From positions 7,100 to 71,099 of the forward strand of contig JBCCBB010000004.1 in assembly GCA_039814545.1 (NCBI GenBank): a DNA stretch of 64,000 nucleotides, given 5' to 3'. The notes below the pieces were generated by a model. That model was not told the DNA's origin. It saw nothing but the letters and a program-made list of their open reading frames with translations, and did not search any database. The stretch comes from CALBPI01 sp039814545. Its GTDB lineage: Bacteria > Pseudomonadota > Gammaproteobacteria > Steroidobacterales > Woeseiaceae. Both the position numbers and the translations under genes were made by a program. The number at the start of each line of letters is the position of its first letter. Position 1 is the stretch's first letter. Positions 7,156 through 16,512 of this stretch are shown piece by piece.

Positions 7156-10100
7156 ATGAGCGAGCGCATCGCTGCTCTTGCACTGCGCGCCGTGGCCGGG
7201 AAACCGGCCGCGGCGCGCGGGCGTTTGTGTGTCCGCCGCCGTCGTGCCGTGCGAGTGGCTCCGGGGTACGTTCGACGTGCCCCGGCGCTTCTTCGCAGTG
7301 CGGTGTTGGTGCTGGCCGGTGTCTTCGGCTTTGCACTGACCGCTGTCGCGGCGACGCCACCCGGTACCCAGATCGACAACCAGGCACGGGCGCTGTTCCA
7401 GACCGACGCGGGCACGCCCGTCACGGTGCTCAGCAATACGGCCAGTGTGATCACCGTTTTTGGTCGCACGCCTTCGCAGGCGACCTTCACACGACTCGCT
7501 GCGGGCACCGTGAGCCGCAGCGAAACCATCGGTCCCGTGCAGTGTGCACTCAACGGGACGTTTACTCCCTTGCCTGCACCACTTGACGGCGCGGGCCAGC
7601 CGATCGACCTGACCGCCCCGCAAACCGTGGCGGACACGGGCATCTTCAACACCGACGAGACCGCGTTTGTGCGTCTCGATGACGGTGACCAAAACCTCAA
7701 TGGGCTCTTGCGTGAGACGGTGACCGTGACCGTCAGCAACGCCCCGGGCGGTGACAGCGAGACGCTGACGCTGACCGAAACGGGCAATAACACGGGTGTG
7801 TTCACGGGTTACGTACCACTTGCCGAGGCGACGCCTTCAGCGGGCAACTGCGTACTTGAGACGACGCCCGACAGTACGCTGTCCATCAGCTACGCCGACC
7901 CGGCGGACAACACGGACGCGAGCCAGGCGCTGGCGCTTGTGGAGCCGCTTTCGATCGTGTTCGACGCCAGCACGGGCCAGCCTGTCGACGGCGCGACGAT
8001 CACGCTTGTCGATGCGGCCACGGGGCAGCCCGCGACCGTGTTCGGCAACGACGGCGTTAGCACGTACCCGGCGACGGTAGTCAGCGGCGCACCCGCGACC
8101 GATGCTGCCGGTGTGGTCTACAACGTGCCGGCTGGCGGCTACCGCTTCCCGGTCCTGCCCGCGGGCGACTACCGCCTGCAGATCGTGCCGCCGGCGCAGT
8201 TCATCGCACCGTCCAACCGGAGTGTTGCCGAACTCAACACGTTGCCGGGTGCGCCGTTCGATCTGGCAACGGCTTCATTCGGCGGTGACTTCACGCAAGT
8301 CGTCGATGGCGCGGGCGATCTCGTTGACGTCCCGCTCGATCCCTTTGACGGCGGCCTGTTCCTGTCCAAACGCACCACGACGGCCGTAGCCGGCGTGGGC
8401 GACTTCGTTCGCTACGAACTCGGTCTGACCAACGCATCAGAACGTGTCGCTGCGACGGGCATCACCGTCAGTGATGTGCCGCCGCAGGGCTTCCGCTATG
8501 TGGCTGGTTCGGCGCGGCTCAATGGCAACGTCATTTCCGATCCCGTCTTCGCTGATGCGACGGGTAGTTCGTTCACGTTTACCTTGCCCGATCTGCCCGC
8601 GGCAGCATCGGCAACGCTGGCTTACGTCATGGAAATTACGCCGGGTGCTCGAGGGCGTCAGGCTATCAACATCGCTTCTGCGCGCGCGGACCGTGGCGTT
8701 GCCTCTAACGAAGCGCAGGTATCGATTCGCCTGCGTGAAGACCTGTTCCGGAGCACGAGTGTGCTCGTCGGCCGCGTGGTGGAGGGCAACTGCACCGACG
8801 AGACGTTTACCGAGTCGCAGGGTGTTGCCGGCGTGCGCGTCTTCCTCGAGGACGGTCGATTCGCGGTCACCGATTACGGCGGTCGTTACCATCTCGAAGG
8901 TCTGACGCCGGGCCGACGTGTGGCGCAGCTCGACGACACCACCGTGCCGGAATGGTTAGAGCTGGTCCCCTGCGACGCGGCACCGCGCTTCGGCGGTCGG
9001 GCGGACTCGCAATTGGTTGACCTGAAACCGGGTCTGTTGCATCGGGCCGACTTCTACCTCAAGCGGCGCGCACCGGATACGGGTGCGGTTTCGCTTGAGC
9101 TCGTCAACGAGAGCGGCAACTCGCCCGACACGATCGATTACAAGCTCGAGCTAACCGGTGACGGCAATGTCTCGGTCGAAGGTCTGAGTGCCACGGTGCT
9201 GCTGCCCAAGTCGGCCTCGCTTGTACCCGGCACGGCGCGCCTCAACGGCCAACTGCTGCCGAGCCCGCGCCAGACAGGCAATGCCGTCGTGTTCGTGATT
9301 GGCGAGCGTGCGGGCGGCTGGCGCGACCGCATTACGTTCTCGGCCAGGATCGATGCCCTCTACGCCGGTGAGCTCGTGAGCCGCGCTGTGGCCAACTTCA
9401 ATACGCCCGCGACAGGCAACCAACGTACGCCAGTTGGCGAGGCGAGGATGCTACGCGAGGCGGCCACGACAGAAAACGCGGAGTACGTGCTGTCGCTGAA
9501 CTTCGACGTGTTGTCTGCTGAGTTGTCCGCCAATGACCGCGAGACGCTGGACGCGCTCATCGATACCTGGCGCGGCGTCTATGACATCCGCCTCGCAGCG
9601 GTGGGGCACTCGGACGCTGATCGTATTGCCGCTCGCAACAGACACGTGTTTGCGGACAACTACGCTCTGTCCGAGGCGCGCGCTGCGTCTGCCGCACGCT
9701 ACCTGGCCAGCGCACTCAATGTCGATTCGAAGGCAATCGAGGTGCGTGGCTTCGGCCCCGACCGTCCTGTGGCCAGCAACGATACGGCCGACGGCAAGCG
9801 CCGCAACCGGCGCGTGGAACTCGTCATGAGCGGCACGCGACCCGGTCGTCAGTCGGTCGTCGAGGTCACGCAGGCCGCCAGCGGCGTGCAGCGGGTCGAC
9901 ACAACGGGCGCCACGCCGGGCCCTGAGACGGCATCGCGAAACGCGCTCGACGAAAAAATTGCGCGCGTGACGGCGGCGAGTGACGAAGCCGTGATGGTTG
10001 CAGCGCCGGGCGTCGAGGCATTGGGCAGCGCGCATGGCTTTGTCGCACCAGCCGCCGACTACCAGCCGCCGATTCCCAGCTTGACCGTCGCAGTGGCGCA

Positions 10101-13100
10101 CGCCGGTGACAGCCGCGTCGAGCTGTCGCTCAACGGGGCGCCCGTCAGCAACCTTAACTTCGATGGCACCGAGCGCAGCGCCGACAAACAGCATGCGCTG
10201 AGCAGCTGGCGCGGTGTCGACCTTGCCGATGGCGACAACACGCTGATTGCGACCGTGGTGGATGCCAACGGCGTGGTGTTGGCCACGCACCGACGTGCCG
10301 TGCATTACGCCGGACAGCCCATTCGCGGTGAGCTCGTCGCCAAGGAATCCCGACTTACTGCCAACGGCCGCCAGCGGCCCGTGATCGGTGTACGTCTGCT
10401 CGACGCGGATGGCCAGCCGGCGCGTGCGGGCTCGATCGGCAGCTTCCGCGTTCGTGCCCCGTACCGCTCTTGGTTCGAGGTGTCGCGGGAGCGCGAGAAC
10501 CGGCTTGTTGAGGTCGGCGACCGCCGGCCGCTCTACCGCGTTGGCGAAGACGGCATCGCCTACCTGGAGCTCGAGCCCACGACGCGCGCGGGTGAAGTGA
10601 TTGTTGATCTTGAATTCGAGAACGGTCGCCAGCAGGAATTGCGCACCTACCTTGCGCCGGCGCCACGCGACTGGATTCTGGTCGGCTTTGCCGAGGGCAC
10701 CGTTGGCTACAACACGCTGCGCGATAACGTTAACGCGGCAGACGCTGCCGGTTTCGAGGACGATGTCTACACGGACGGCCGCGTGGCGTTCTTCGCCAAG
10801 GGCCGGATCAAGGGTGACGCGCTGCTGACGCTGGCCTACGACACCCGCGGCAATGCCGTGGACCGCGATGGTTTCGGCACCGAGGTCGATCCGGACGCCT
10901 TCTTTACGCTCTACGGTGATGGCACCGAGACGCGCTTTGAGGCGGCCAGCCAGCGCAAGCTTTACATCAAGCTCGAGCGCCAACAGTTCTCCGCCCTGTT
11001 CGGTGACTTCGACACGGGGCTGTCGGTCACGGAGCTTGCCCGCTATGAGCGCCGCTTTAACGGGCTGCAGGTGCAGTACTTCGGCAATCGTTTCACCGTT
11101 AACGCCTTTGCGGCCGAGAGCGATCAGTCATTCCAGCGCGACGACATCCCCGGCGACGGCACCTCGGGTCTGTACCGGCTCTCCGGTCAGGACATTGTCG
11201 TCAACTCTGACGCCGTGCGTATCGAGACGCGTGACCGCTTCGACGCGTCGGTCGTGATCGCGAGCGAGCGCCTGACGCGTTTCCTCGATTACGACATCGA
11301 CTACATCAACGGCACCTTGTTCTTCAAGCGGCCTGTGCCGAGCCGTGACCAGGACTTCAACCCGCTGGTCATCGTCGCAGAGTACGAATCGCGCGATGCG
11401 GCGGAAGACGACACGATTGCGGGTGGCCGTGCCTCGATCAAGGCGCTCGACGGCGCGCTTGAAGTCGGTGTCACGGCGGTCCACGAAAACAATGCCGTGG
11501 ACGCCAACGCGCTCTACGGCGTCGATCTCGCCTGGCAAATCGACAACGCGACGCGACTCACGGCCGAGTACGCCGACACCGACCGCAATGACGTCAGCGC
11601 CACGACCTCTGGCTACGCCTACAAGATCGAGCTTGAGCGCGCGACGGGCTCCCTCGATGCGCGGCTTCACCACCGCCTGTCGGACTCGAATTTCGGGCTG
11701 GGTGCGCAAGCCGCGAACCAGCTCGGTATTGAGGCGACCGGTCTGGATGTGCGCTGGCAGCACGCCGAGCGCTGGTTCAGCCAGATGTCGCTGGGCCACC
11801 AGGAGAACCTGGATACGGGCGCTGAGCGCCAGCGCGCCGAAGCCGAAGTGCGCTACCAGGATTCACGCAACACGGCGTTTACGGGGCTCGCCTTTGTCAG
11901 CGACGAGGCGGCCGATGGCACGGAGCGCGAGTCGTCTCTGGCGCGCGCTGGTGTTGGACGCAGCTTCTTCGGTGACCGCATCACGCTGCGCCTGTCGACG
12001 GAGCAGGCCATCGACACCGATGAGAGCATCGACTACCCGTCGCGTACGCTCGTAGGACTCGACTGGAAGCTGGCGCAGGCCACGCTGTTTGCTGAGCACG
12101 AGGTGGCGAGCGGGGAGAGTATTGATGCGCAAACCTCTCGCGTCGGTCTGCGTGCGACGCCCTGGCAGCGCGCCCAGTTCCTGACCACGCTCGACAACCA
12201 GGTCACCGAGTTTGGCCCGCGTTTGTTCGCCAACATCGGCTTTATCCAGGGCATACAGATTGGTGAGCGCTGGACCCTCGACGTCGGTGTCGACCACAGC
12301 AACACGATTATCGACGAGCAGAGTGCGCAGGTCTTTGATCCCGATCGCGAGCTCGTATCAGGCAGCCTGCGCGCCGACTTCGTCGCGGCATTCGCGGGAG
12401 CGCTATACCAGTCTGATAACTGGTCGGCCAATGCGCGCTACGAACGCCGGTCGGCCGATGACGAGGACCGCGACACAGTGTTGTTTGGCTGGTTCCGTGA
12501 GCCCGTCGCAGGTCACGGCCTGTCGGCAGGCTTGCAATACTTCAACAGCGACCGCGCTGACCGCGGCGAGCGACGCGCGGACCTGCGGTTTGGCTGGGCG
12601 TATCGCAAGGCCGATCGCCGCTGGGCGTTCCTCGACCGGCTGGATCTCGTGCTCGATGAGGGCGACGGTTTGGGCGGCGAGCGCCGCAGCATGCGCTTCA
12701 TCAACAACTTTAACGCGGTGCGCCGCATCGGCGCGGCCGGTGAGCTGTCGTTGCAGTACGCGTTCAAGTACGTCGACAGTGAGTTCGATGGTGTCGGCTA
12801 CTCGGGCTACACCGACCTGGCCGGCGTCGACTATCGCCGCAGCTTCCGCGCGCGCTGGGACTGGGGCATACACGGCTCGGCGATGACGTCGTACGAGTCG
12901 GGTGTGACGGACTATGGCGTAGGTGTCGATGTTGGGTTCAACCCCCGCGACAACCTCTGGCTGACGCTCGGCTACAACTTCTCTGGCTTCCGCGACGAGG
13001 ACTTCGACGACGCACGCTACACGGCGGCGGGTCCCTATCTGCGTGTCACGGTAAAAGCTGATCAGCACACGCTTAACCGCATCACGGGCAGGATTCGCGG

Positions 13101-13110
13101 CGACCGCTAA
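7156..13110 (+). CDS. Giant DUF11 / OmpA-like / outer-membrane beta-barrel protein
   Basis: 1984 residues. A long Arg-rich N-region (1-45) precedes the signal segment SAVLVLAGVFGFALTAVAA. The mature start PPGTQIDNQARALF resembles the neighbouring proteins. Approximate order: beta-rich region 66-395; DUF11-like 399-524; carboxypeptidase-regulatory-like module 534-636 (GVAGVRVFLEDGRFAVTDYG); DUF11-like 643-762; OmpA-type peptidoglycan-binding domain 776-892 (YALSEARAASAARYL, KRRNRRVELVM); Ig-like region 975-1165; then 1171-1984, alternating aromatic and charged strands typical of an outer-membrane barrel. The barrel region opens with DWILVGFAEGTVGYN and includes DYDIDYINGTLFFKRPVPS. The chain ends in RGDR, not the usual aromatic residue. 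It could be an outer-membrane anchor or export channel for the three small DUF11 proteins; this role is inferred. Confidence 0.8.
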   Translation: MSERIAALALRAVAGKPAAARGRLCVRRRRAVRVAPGYVRRAPALLRSAVLVLAGVFGFALTAVAATPPGTQIDNQARALFQTDAGTPVTVLSNTASVITVFGRTPSQATFTRLAAGTVSRSETIGPVQCALNGTFTPLPAPLDGAGQPIDLTAPQTVADTGIFNTDETAFVRLDDGDQNLNGLLRETVTVTVSNAPGGDSETLTLTETGNNTGVFTGYVPLAEATPSAGNCVLETTPDSTLSISYADPADNTDASQALALVEPLSIVFDASTGQPVDGATITLVDAATGQPATVFGNDGVSTYPATVVSGAPATDAAGVVYNVPAGGYRFPVLPAGDYRLQIVPPAQFIAPSNRSVAELNTLPGAPFDLATASFGGDFTQVVDGAGDLVDVPLDPFDGGLFLSKRTTTAVAGVGDFVRYELGLTNASERVAATGITVSDVPPQGFRYVAGSARLNGNVISDPVFADATGSSFTFTLPDLPAAASATLAYVMEITPGARGRQAINIASARADRGVASNEAQVSIRLREDLFRSTSVLVGRVVEGNCTDETFTESQGVAGVRVFLEDGRFAVTDYGGRYHLEGLTPGRRVAQLDDTTVPEWLELVPCDAAPRFGGRADSQLVDLKPGLLHRADFYLKRRAPDTGAVSLELVNESGNSPDTIDYKLELTGDGNVSVEGLSATVLLPKSASLVPGTARLNGQLLPSPRQTGNAVVFVIGERAGGWRDRITFSARIDALYAGELVSRAVANFNTPATGNQRTPVGEARMLREAATTENAEYVLSLNFDVLSAELSANDRETLDALIDTWRGVYDIRLAAVGHSDADRIAARNRHVFADNYALSEARAASAARYLASALNVDSKAIEVRGFGPDRPVASNDTADGKRRNRRVELVMSGTRPGRQSVVEVTQAASGVQRVDTTGATPGPETASRNALDEKIARVTAASDEAVMVAAPGVEALGSAHGFVAPAADYQPPIPSLTVAVAHAGDSRVELSLNGAPVSNLNFDGTERSADKQHALSSWRGVDLADGDNTLIATVVDANGVVLATHRRAVHYAGQPIRGELVAKESRLTANGRQRPVIGVRLLDADGQPARAGSIGSFRVRAPYRSWFEVSRERENRLVEVGDRRPLYRVGEDGIAYLELEPTTRAGEVIVDLEFENGRQQELRTYLAPAPRDWILVGFAEGTVGYNTLRDNVNAADAAGFEDDVYTDGRVAFFAKGRIKGDALLTLAYDTRGNAVDRDGFGTEVDPDAFFTLYGDGTETRFEAASQRKLYIKLERQQFSALFGDFDTGLSVTELARYERRFNGLQVQYFGNRFTVNAFAAESDQSFQRDDIPGDGTSGLYRLSGQDIVVNSDAVRIETRDRFDASVVIASERLTRFLDYDIDYINGTLFFKRPVPSRDQDFNPLVIVAEYESRDAAEDDTIAGGRASIKALDGALEVGVTAVHENNAVDANALYGVDLAWQIDNATRLTAEYADTDRNDVSATTSGYAYKIELERATGSLDARLHHRLSDSNFGLGAQAANQLGIEATGLDVRWQHAERWFSQMSLGHQENLDTGAERQRAEAEVRYQDSRNTAFTGLAFVSDEAADGTERESSLARAGVGRSFFGDRITLRLSTEQAIDTDESIDYPSRTLVGLDWKLAQATLFAEHEVASGESIDAQTSRVGLRATPWQRAQFLTTLDNQVTEFGPRLFANIGFIQGIQIGERWTLDVGVDHSNTIIDEQSAQVFDPDRELVSGSLRADFVAAFAGALYQSDNWSANARYERRSADDEDRDTVLFGWFREPVAGHGLSAGLQYFNSDRADRGERRADLRFGWAYRKADRRWAFLDRLDLVLDEGDGLGGERRSMRFINNFNAVRRIGAAGELSLQYAFKYVDSEFDGVGYSGYTDLAGVDYRRSFRARWDWGIHGSAMTSYESGVTDYGVGVDVGFNPRDNLWLTLGYNFSGFRDEDFDDARYTAAGPYLRVTVKADQHTLNRITGRIRGDR

Positions 13111-13137
13111 CGCCCGGGGCGCGGTATAGTGCGCGCC

Positions 13138-15063
13138 ATGACCGACCTCGACGACCTGCTGGCCAGTGATGGCGCCGTCGCGCGCGCCATTCCCGGCTAT
13201 CAGCCGCGCCTGTCGCAGCGTCTTATGGCCGAAGCCGTCGATGTGGCCATGGCCAGCCGGGAACACCTCGTGGTCGAGGCGGGCACCGGCACGGGCAAGA
13301 CGTTCGCCTACCTATTGCCCGCGCTCGTCGCCGGGCGTCGCACCATCATCTCCACAGGCACTCGCGCGCTGCAGGACCAGCTTTTTCACCGCGACCTGCC
13401 CATGATCGCTGCGGCCGTCGGCCGACCCGTGAAGACGGCCTTGCTCAAGGGGCGCGCGAACTATCTGTGCCTGCACCGGCTCGACCAAGCCCTGACGGAT
13501 GCGGCGGCGCTGACCGGAAAGGAAGCGCGGGTTCTTTCCGAGTGGCGTGACATGACCCGGCGCGGCGACCGTGCTGAGGTAACGCAAATTCCCGAGGACG
13601 CGTCGGTGTGGCCGCGGGTGACCTCAACGGCCGACAATTGTCTTGGCCAGAAGTGCGCGTTCTACGAGGACTGCTACGTCGCACAGGCGCGTCGCGATGC
13701 GCAACGCGCTGACCTCGTGGTTGTTAACCACCACCTGTTACTGGCCGACCTGGCGTTTCGCGAGACGGGCTTTGTTGAGTTTCTGCCTGACGCCGACGCC
13801 GTGATTATTGATGAGGCGCACCAGTTGCCCGACACGGCGCTGCAGTTTTTTGGCGTCAGTCTGTCCACGCGGCAGTGCATCGATCTGTTTGATGAGCTCG
13901 AGGTCGACACGGCAGGGATTGGCGGGCCGCCGCTCGACGAGGCTATGCGGCGCGCCCGTAAGGCAGTGCTCGACTTGCGCGAGCAGGCGCCGGCCGACAG
14001 TGGCCGCTACGAGTTGGCCAACCTCGCCGGTGCCATCACGGCGCCGTTGTCCGAGTTCTCGGCGGCGCTCTCTGCGCTTCTGGAAGTGCTCGACGGCATC
14101 GGTGTCGATGCGTCTGATGCGCTCGTGGATCGCGTGGTCAGGCTTGTGGACCGCCTTGGCATCATCGTCAACGACGACGACCTCGATGGTCTGCGCTGGG
14201 TCGAAGTGTCGCGCCGCAGCGTGCGTCTCAACATGACACCGCTCGACGTATCCGTGCGACTGCGCGCTGCCATGGACGCCACGGAGACGGCCTGGGTGTT
14301 CACCTCGGCAACACTCGCGGTCGGCGAGGACTTCTCGCACTTTACGAATCGCGTCGGGGTTGATGACGCGCGATGCCTGCGATTCGAATCGCCCTTCGAT
14401 CTGGCGCGCAATGCGCGCGTGCTCGTGCCGCGCGATTTGCCGGCGCCCAACGAGCGCGGCTTCATGGGGACCTTGCTCGAAAGGACCGCACCATTGCTCG
14501 CCGCGACAGCCGGCGGTGCGTTCTTCTTGCACACAAGCTATCGCGCGTTGGCTGAAAGCGCGGCGTGGTTCTCGTCGCGACCGGCCGTGCTCGGCGATCG
14601 GGCGTTGTACGTGCAGGGCGATGCCCCGCGCGACAAGTTATTGCAGGCGTTTCGTGCGGAGGGCAACGCCGTGTTGCTGGGCACGGGAACCTTTTGGGAA
14701 GGCGTTGACGTGCGCGGCCCGGCCCTGACGCTCGTGGTCATCGACAAGCTGCCCTTCGCGGCGCCTGATGACCCGATGCTCGTGGCACGCAGTGCCTGGT
14801 TGCGTGCCAACGGCCGTAACCCGTTTCGCGACTACCAGTTGCCGCAGGCGGTACTCGCGCTCAAGCAGGGCGTGGGGCGGCTGCTTCGGGACACGGCCGA
14901 CTACGGTGTGGTCGTGCTCGGAGATCAGCGACTGCACGGCAAGTCCTACGGACGCCTGTTTCTCGATGCGGTTCAGCCCATGCCAGTCGTCGATGACCTG
15001 GCCGCGGCCGAGGCGTTTCTTGCGGCGCGCGAAGGTGCGGACAGCGAACGCGTGGCGTCGTAA
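13138..15063 (+). CDS. ATP-dependent DNA helicase, DinG/YoaA family (XPD-like, Fe-S)
   Basis: 641 residues; a superfamily 2 5'-3' helicase of the XPD-like class, thought to act on damaged or structured DNA. Walker A is EAGTGTGKT with Lys54, and the DEAH box starts at Asp225. Four cysteines that can ligate a 4Fe-4S cluster are present (Cys111, Cys168, Cys173, Cys179), as in active family members. C-terminal helicase motifs include GTFWEGVDVRG and QGVGRLLRD. The length and the absence of an exonuclease domain fit YoaA rather than the DinG of Gram-positives. The ATG at 13138 lies just after a GGCGCG/CGCGCC hairpin (13118-13137), and no good Shine-Dalgarno is visible. tsaB follows after 2 bp. Confidence 0.9.
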   Translation: MTDLDDLLASDGAVARAIPGYQPRLSQRLMAEAVDVAMASREHLVVEAGTGTGKTFAYLLPALVAGRRTIISTGTRALQDQLFHRDLPMIAAAVGRPVKTALLKGRANYLCLHRLDQALTDAAALTGKEARVLSEWRDMTRRGDRAEVTQIPEDASVWPRVTSTADNCLGQKCAFYEDCYVAQARRDAQRADLVVVNHHLLLADLAFRETGFVEFLPDADAVIIDEAHQLPDTALQFFGVSLSTRQCIDLFDELEVDTAGIGGPPLDEAMRRARKAVLDLREQAPADSGRYELANLAGAITAPLSEFSAALSALLEVLDGIGVDASDALVDRVVRLVDRLGIIVNDDDLDGLRWVEVSRRSVRLNMTPLDVSVRLRAAMDATETAWVFTSATLAVGEDFSHFTNRVGVDDARCLRFESPFDLARNARVLVPRDLPAPNERGFMGTLLERTAPLLAATAGGAFFLHTSYRALAESAAWFSSRPAVLGDRALYVQGDAPRDKLLQAFRAEGNAVLLGTGTFWEGVDVRGPALTLVVIDKLPFAAPDDPMLVARSAWLRANGRNPFRDYQLPQAVLALKQGVGRLLRDTADYGVVVLGDQRLHGKSYGRLFLDAVQPMPVVDDLAAAEAFLAAREGADSERVAS

Positions 15064-15065
15064 CG

Positions 15066-15746
15066 ATGAAACCCTTGCTGGCCATAGAGACTTCGACCGT
15101 CGCCTGTTCGGTGGCGGTGGGCGGTGCTGAAGGCACAGCACTGCAGGAACGGCACGAGCCAGGCGCGCACGCGAGCCATATTATGGCCATGATCGACACG
15201 GCGCTCGAGGATGGCGGTATCGAGATGAACGCCCTGGGTGGCATCGTCTACGGTCAGGGGCCGGGCTCATTCACCGGTGTACGGATTGCCGTTGCCCTGG
15301 CGCAGGGTCTTGCCGCGGGTCTGTCGGTGCCAGTGCTGGGTGTCTCAAGCCTTGCGGTACTGGCACAGGTGGCCGTGGCTGCGAACCCGGGGCGGGCGCT
15401 GCTTGTCGTGCAGGACGCGCGAATGGGCGAGGTCTACGCCGGTACCTACGCGCCCAATGTCGCGGGCATCGTTCGCGCAACAGGTGCGGACCGTCTGCTT
15501 GAACCTGATGCTGTGACCGCGCTCAAAGACGGCGTCGTACTGGGCGGTGCCTTGCAATCCATGCCGGCGCTTGCGGCGCGGCTTGAAGATTGCGGCATGA
15601 TGACAGCCCCGGAGCTTATGTTGCCCTCAGCGCGCGAATTGCTCGTTCTGGCGCGTGCGGCCGGCGACACGGGCTGGACGCCAGCGGCAAACGCGGCCGC
15701 GGTGTACCTGCGTCAGCAGGTGGCTACAGCCAAGCCGGCCGGATGA
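15066..15746 (+). CDS. tsaB: tRNA threonylcarbamoyladenosine biosynthesis protein TsaB
   Basis: 226 residues, matching TsaB. It has the ASKHA-fold N-terminus LLAIETSTVACSVAV and the segment GPGSFTGVRIAVALAQGLA. TsaB is the non-catalytic partner that dimerises with TsaD and, with TsaE and TsaC, makes the t6A modification at position 37 of ANN-decoding tRNAs. It lies 2 bp after the helicase gene, a neighbour pair common in gammaproteobacteria, so the two are probably co-transcribed. No partner gene (tsaD, tsaE, tsaC) is in the window. Confidence 0.93.
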   Translation: MKPLLAIETSTVACSVAVGGAEGTALQERHEPGAHASHIMAMIDTALEDGGIEMNALGGIVYGQGPGSFTGVRIAVALAQGLAAGLSVPVLGVSSLAVLAQVAVAANPGRALLVVQDARMGEVYAGTYAPNVAGIVRATGADRLLEPDAVTALKDGVVLGGALQSMPALAARLEDCGMMTAPELMLPSARELLVLARAAGDTGWTPAANAAAVYLRQQVATAKPAG

Positions 15747-15755
15747 TTCCGGCTG

Positions 15756-15789
15756 CTGTAACATCGGTGTAACGTCATATCGTTGTAAT
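15756..15789 (+). promoter_or_regulatory. Putative Pho box and -10 of phoB
   Basis: CTGTAAC (15756-15762) and GTGTAAC (15767-15773) are repeated with exactly 11 bp periodicity, as in PhoB binding sites (CTGTCAT N4 CTGTCAT). A -10-like TGTAAT (5 of 6) follows 10 bp later at 15784-15789, leaving about 18 nt to the phoB ATG. This suggests PhoB autoregulation. Confidence 0.6.
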
Positions 15790-15813
15790 ACCGGCGTCAA
15801 TGGTGTCCGAGCC

Positions 15814-16512
15814 ATGAAGATGAGCGGACCACGCATCCTAATTGTTGAAGACGAAGCAGCCATCAGTGACATGGTGGCGTTTCATTTGTCGCGTTCCGGT
15901 TACGACGTCGTGCAAGCGGCGGACTGTGAGACGGCGCGCGCCAAGCTCGCCGACCAGGGCGCCGATCTCGCCATCGTCGACTGGATGCTGCCCGACATGA
16001 GTGGCCTGGAACTCGTGCGGTCTCTGCAGCGTGATCCGCAGTACGAAGATCTCGCCATCATCATGCTGACGGCGCGTGCCGATGAGCAGGACAAAGTGCG
16101 TGGCCTCGACAGCGGGGCCGACGACTACATGACCAAGCCTTTCAGCTCGCGCGAGCTCTTGTCGCGCATTCAGGCTGTGCTGCGTCGTTCGGCGCCTGCT
16201 GCGGGCGAGCAACATACGGCCGGACCGCTCACGATCGACGCCGTCGGTCACCGCGTGTTCGCAGGCGACGCCGAAGTGTCGCTCGGGCCCAAGGAATATC
16301 GGCTGCTCAAGTATCTGGTGACCCACCCCGAGCGTGTCTACAGCCGCGCCCAACTGCTGGACCGGGTCTGGGGAGCCAACGTCTACGTTGAGGAGCGCAC
16401 GGTCGACGTGCACATCCGCCGCCTGCGAAAAGCGTTGGAGCCCTACGAGGCGGACGGCTGCATTCAAACGGTTCGCGGCGCCGGCTACCGGTTCTCGGCC
16501 CGGAGCGACTGA
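15814..16512 (+). CDS. phoB: Phosphate regulon response regulator PhoB
   Basis: 232 residues: an OmpR-type response regulator that activates Pho-regulon genes under phosphate limitation. Receiver domain 1-120 has the acidic pair E12/D13, phosphoacceptor Asp56 (IVDWMLPDMSG) and the conserved Lys of YMTKPFS. The winged-helix DNA-binding domain lies at about 135-232, with GPKEYRLLKYLVTHPERVYS and VDVHIRRLRKAL. The frame is open upstream, but the ATG at 15814 gives the family N-terminus and follows the Pho-box promoter. It overlaps phoR by 1 bp. Identity as PhoB rests on the phoR-phoU neighbours. Confidence 0.95.
   Translation: MKMSGPRILIVEDEAAISDMVAFHLSRSGYDVVQAADCETARAKLADQGADLAIVDWMLPDMSGLELVRSLQRDPQYEDLAIIMLTARADEQDKVRGLDSGADDYMTKPFSSRELLSRIQAVLRRSAPAAGEQHTAGPLTIDAVGHRVFAGDAEVSLGPKEYRLLKYLVTHPERVYSRAQLLDRVWGANVYVEERTVDVHIRRLRKALEPYEADGCIQTVRGAGYRFSARSD

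Noticed and set aside
9451..10983. 510-codon open frame antisense to the giant barrel gene
   Set aside because: Shadow frame with low-complexity Arg/His/Val-rich translation; the sense strand carries an OmpA-type domain there.
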